This document shows positions 61,226 through 64,000 of a stretch of DNA of 64,000 nucleotides, in pieces. Numbering within the stretch: the stretch's first letter is position 1; each line of letters opens with the position of its first letter. Location of the stretch: NCBI RefSeq assembly GCF_964355755.1, contig NC_092674.1, forward strand, positions 2,857,001-2,921,000, written 5' to 3'. The notes below the pieces were generated by a model, which saw only the letters and a list, made by a program, of their open reading frames with translations, was not told where the DNA came from and searched no databases. This DNA is from Antedon mediterranea. Taxonomy: Eukaryota > Echinodermata > Crinoidea > Comatulida > Antedonidae. The position numbers were made by a program, and so were the translations under genes.

Positions 61226-64000
61226 ATGATTAAATACATACCGGTATGTAAATGTTGTGAAAAATAGATAAATAGAACTCAGGGGGTCTATCTTCTGGAA
61301 ATTGCACCTTGATACATTGATATATGAAACAGAAATACATACATTAGTCAACAGGAGCAGTCCACTGGTGGGATGGGGTTAATAAATATTTAGTTTTGCA
61401 GATCCCTGCAATGGAAATTAAACTTATAAGGTATATACATACTTGCCTCAAGTCTGTATTGTCTTCTTTTTTTATTTATTTGTTTTCATTTCGACCGCGA
61501 TTTTTGTGGGAGTTTGAAGATGCACTTGAGAGTACATACAGGAGAGACACCATATTATGAATGTGAACATTGTGGGAAGAAATTTGTCTTTGAAAAGACA
61601 TTTGAGAATACACACAGAAGAGACATAGTACAGTATGTGGGAAGAAATTAATGACAAAGTGGGCACAGGAGAGCAGTGACTACAGTTGAGAAAGTTGCCA
61701 TGAATGTAAACATTGTGGCAATCAATTTGGAACTCGGATGAATATGTACATTATGAACTTGTTGCCAAGGATTCAGATATGTGATGTGGGGAAACAGCTC
61801 TTTGGAAATCATGTTTTGGATAGAATTTACTAATGGAATAGATCATCTCTGTATCTTGTCATGACGTAGGCCCAGTGTGGAATCATTTAAATAGGATGGA
61901 GGATCCAAGTTTATAGCCATGGGGTGGGCAGTGTTTGACCTGAAGTGCCCTCACTCAACTAGAGCAGCGGAAGCTAGCTTGTGATGATTTTTGCCTCCTT
62001 TTGCGGAAAAGGGAAACCTGCATGTAAAAATCCTGGCTCAGTCTTGGAGGACTCTACCCTACGGAATGAAAGGTCAACAAAGTTAGCAAGAGAAGACACC
62101 AAGCTCATTCTGTTCATTACATCTAAAACACATTAAAGAATAATGCTGAACATGAGGCATGATTTAATAAAAAGTCTTTTATTAAATTTTATTGAAAAAT
62201 AATAATTTGAATCATGACACAATGTTTTAGGAATCTTAACCCATCACCATGTCAAATTACTGTATATAAATTTAATAATTCAACTAATTTCCTAAGTAAT
62301 AAATAAATGTATGCACAATCTTTGATTTTGTACTACTGCATCTTGTATCTAAAACTAGATATTTTCCTAAAACTCTTCTACAGTGTATTAAATTAATCTC
62401 ATTCCCTGATCGCTCTCTCATCATAAGAATAAAGCCATCTGTTCACAATAGTTGCCATTTTAAATTATAAATCTCCTATTTTTCTGCTCAATTTACCATT
62501 TTGGTAGAGTAACAATTAAAATACACTATTGATTTTGTAAAACTATCTTTTATTCATCCTAAAATTCTGTGGTTTTACATCATTAATTAGTGTCATTTGG
62601 ATATTTTATTGTTCGTGTTATGCAATATTTGGTAAAATTGTTTGTGACGGTCACACTACTAAGAAAAAATTTATCAACTACATGCTAACATCATGTTAAA
62701 TGCTATTTGGATATTTAATTTTTCGTTTTATGCAATTCATCTAGTAAAAACTGCCAAATACTAAAATAGGCATTTCACGTCAACTACCGGGCAACTTGTT
62801 TTCACAAAGAATAGTTTATTAATATTTCAATATTTAACTTTTTTGTGGTAGAAGCATATTATTAATTAAATTTAGCATTGTAGCATATTAATAACATTAA
62901 CTGTAAAGTAATTTATCGGAAACATTACTTGATTTAACAGGCGTAGATTTAGTAATACATTAGTACGCCGCAATAGAAAAGAATGAGCCATGCTGGTAAC
63001 GCATGATTGATTTTTGTTGTTGCTTAAACCTTTCTTTGTGAACTAATTTAGCATGGTGGTAAAATAATTTTTTTTTAACTGAATGTACAATAGTTTGTCA
63101 TTAAATATTTGTTATGAAATGTTATATAATTGCAAAATATATTATCATAATTCTATTTAAGGTGACAGTATAATATCTATTTAAATCAAGTCTTCTTTTG
63201 ATCTGTTTACATCCGCTCGTGTCAGGGCCGGCAGCCCACTTTTAAAGCGATATTAATTTCCAAAATCGCTATCGCTAGGCCTACTTCTCTTCCGATAACT
63301 GTATATCAAAGAACTTTGATGACAAGAATCTCCTGTTCGTCCGAAGTGTGTAACAATTTCGAAAGGCATTGTAGGCCCCTACTCTAGGATAGTCAGAAAG
63401 AAAATCTTTGGATCGAGTAGAGCTAATAGGTGGCGCCATTGTGAGTCATGGAGCAAAGCCATATAATATAATTTAAATTGAAAATTGTCTTTTCAAATTA
63501 TAACTTAAATTTAAATTGTTGAATTGATAAAGAGTTACGGCATTGCGTTCACGGATTTTAGAAAGTCACGTGGTAGGCTACATTACCGGCGATCTTTGTG
63601 TCCCAACCTAGAGTATGGAGTCGAGTCTTTGCTTTAAAAAATGTATAACAATTAACATTATAAAAGGTTTTAAATATCGAATTTAATATCAAAACAATCA
63701 ATTGTTTAAAGGTTTTTGTTAAGATAATAACGCAATTATAAATTTACCGTGAACATGATTTTAAACAACAAAATGTAAAAACAATGCATTACTGTAATAA
63801 TTATTATTATTACAGTATTATTAGACAATCGCTGTACGCGAGCGTGCATGAAGCGCACAGCCGGCCAGAGCAGGCCGTTCCGAAATTCAATGGATTAAAG
63901 CTATTTTTGTTGTTTAAAATCTTTTTCGCTGTAACTTTATAATTTTATTATTATTTTGATATTAAATTCGATACCTAGTTAGCCTTTTGAACGTAGTGAC
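61226..64000. other. Right flank without an intact gene
   Basis: Apart from zinc-finger remnants (61495-61830), this stretch is AT-rich with only short open frames. The last 800 bases contain slightly more CpG (for example around 63220-63300 and 63830-63880), perhaps the 5' region of a gene outside the window. Confidence 0.35.
61495..61830 (+). pseudogene. C2H2 zinc-finger protein remnant
   Basis: Reading [20 protein letters not shown] then KF gives one finger linker and the start of a next finger. A one-base frameshift follows ([13 protein letters not shown] in another frame), then stops. A further ECKHCGNQF piece occurs near 61700. The HTGE linker identifies a Kruppel-type array; frame breaks show it is not functional. 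Confidence 0.65.

Overview
This is a window of an animal nuclear genome. It is AT-rich, its genes are spread over many short exons with GT-AG introns, and it is packed with small DNA transposons. I join exons by reading frame, splice-site sequence and intron phase. The gene set (an Ig/TIR receptor, RBMX2, a CCDC160-like gene, an ACSL3/4-type ligase, RAB6) and the repeated palindrome TAGGCCTA suggest an invertebrate deuterostome. An echinoderm such as a sea cucumber or feather star is likely, but that placement is inference.

Layout. 218-1067 (-): small pogo-like transposase-derived gene with psq and CENP-B helix-turn-helix parts and a PHD-like finger but no DDE nuclease. 1.1-5.0 kb: no gene; a MITE and a ~43-bp tandem array. 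5024-10202 (+): seven-exon IL-1-receptor-like gene, 490 aa. 11171-13670 (-): RBMX2, 339 aa, tail to tail with the receptor gene and head to head with a CCDC160-like coiled-coil gene (14259-15191, +). 16413-16838 (+): unrecognised secreted pro-peptide with two furin-type sites. 18476-23016 (-): eleven-exon, 386-aa protein, probably SPFH-like. 25397-39240 (+): thirteen-exon long-chain acyl-CoA synthetase, 710 aa. 43176-59955 (-): RAB6, which shows two possible first exons and two possible last exons. 59.9-64 kb: LINE and zinc-finger remnants, no intact gene.

Repeats. About sixteen copies of one MITE family (ends AAGCTCTGTCTACACTATCA) lie mainly in ACSL and RAB6 introns. Other elements include a long-inverted-repeat transposon inside the last RAB6 intron, itself split by a tRNA-derived SINE; a 638-bp element with a 7-bp target duplication; a foldback MITE in three copies; a 68-bp minisatellite shared by RBMX2 and ACSL introns; and L2/CR1-type LINE tails.

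The genes do not form one pathway. They cover immune signalling (IL-1R-like), splicing (RBMX2), lipid activation (ACSL) and Golgi traffic (RAB6). The most interesting points are the duplicated end exons of RAB6, the IL-1R-like gene with a triplicated splice-donor segment, the unrecognised secreted peptide, the uncharacterised SPFH-like protein, and the fact that most of these families have members on human Xq.
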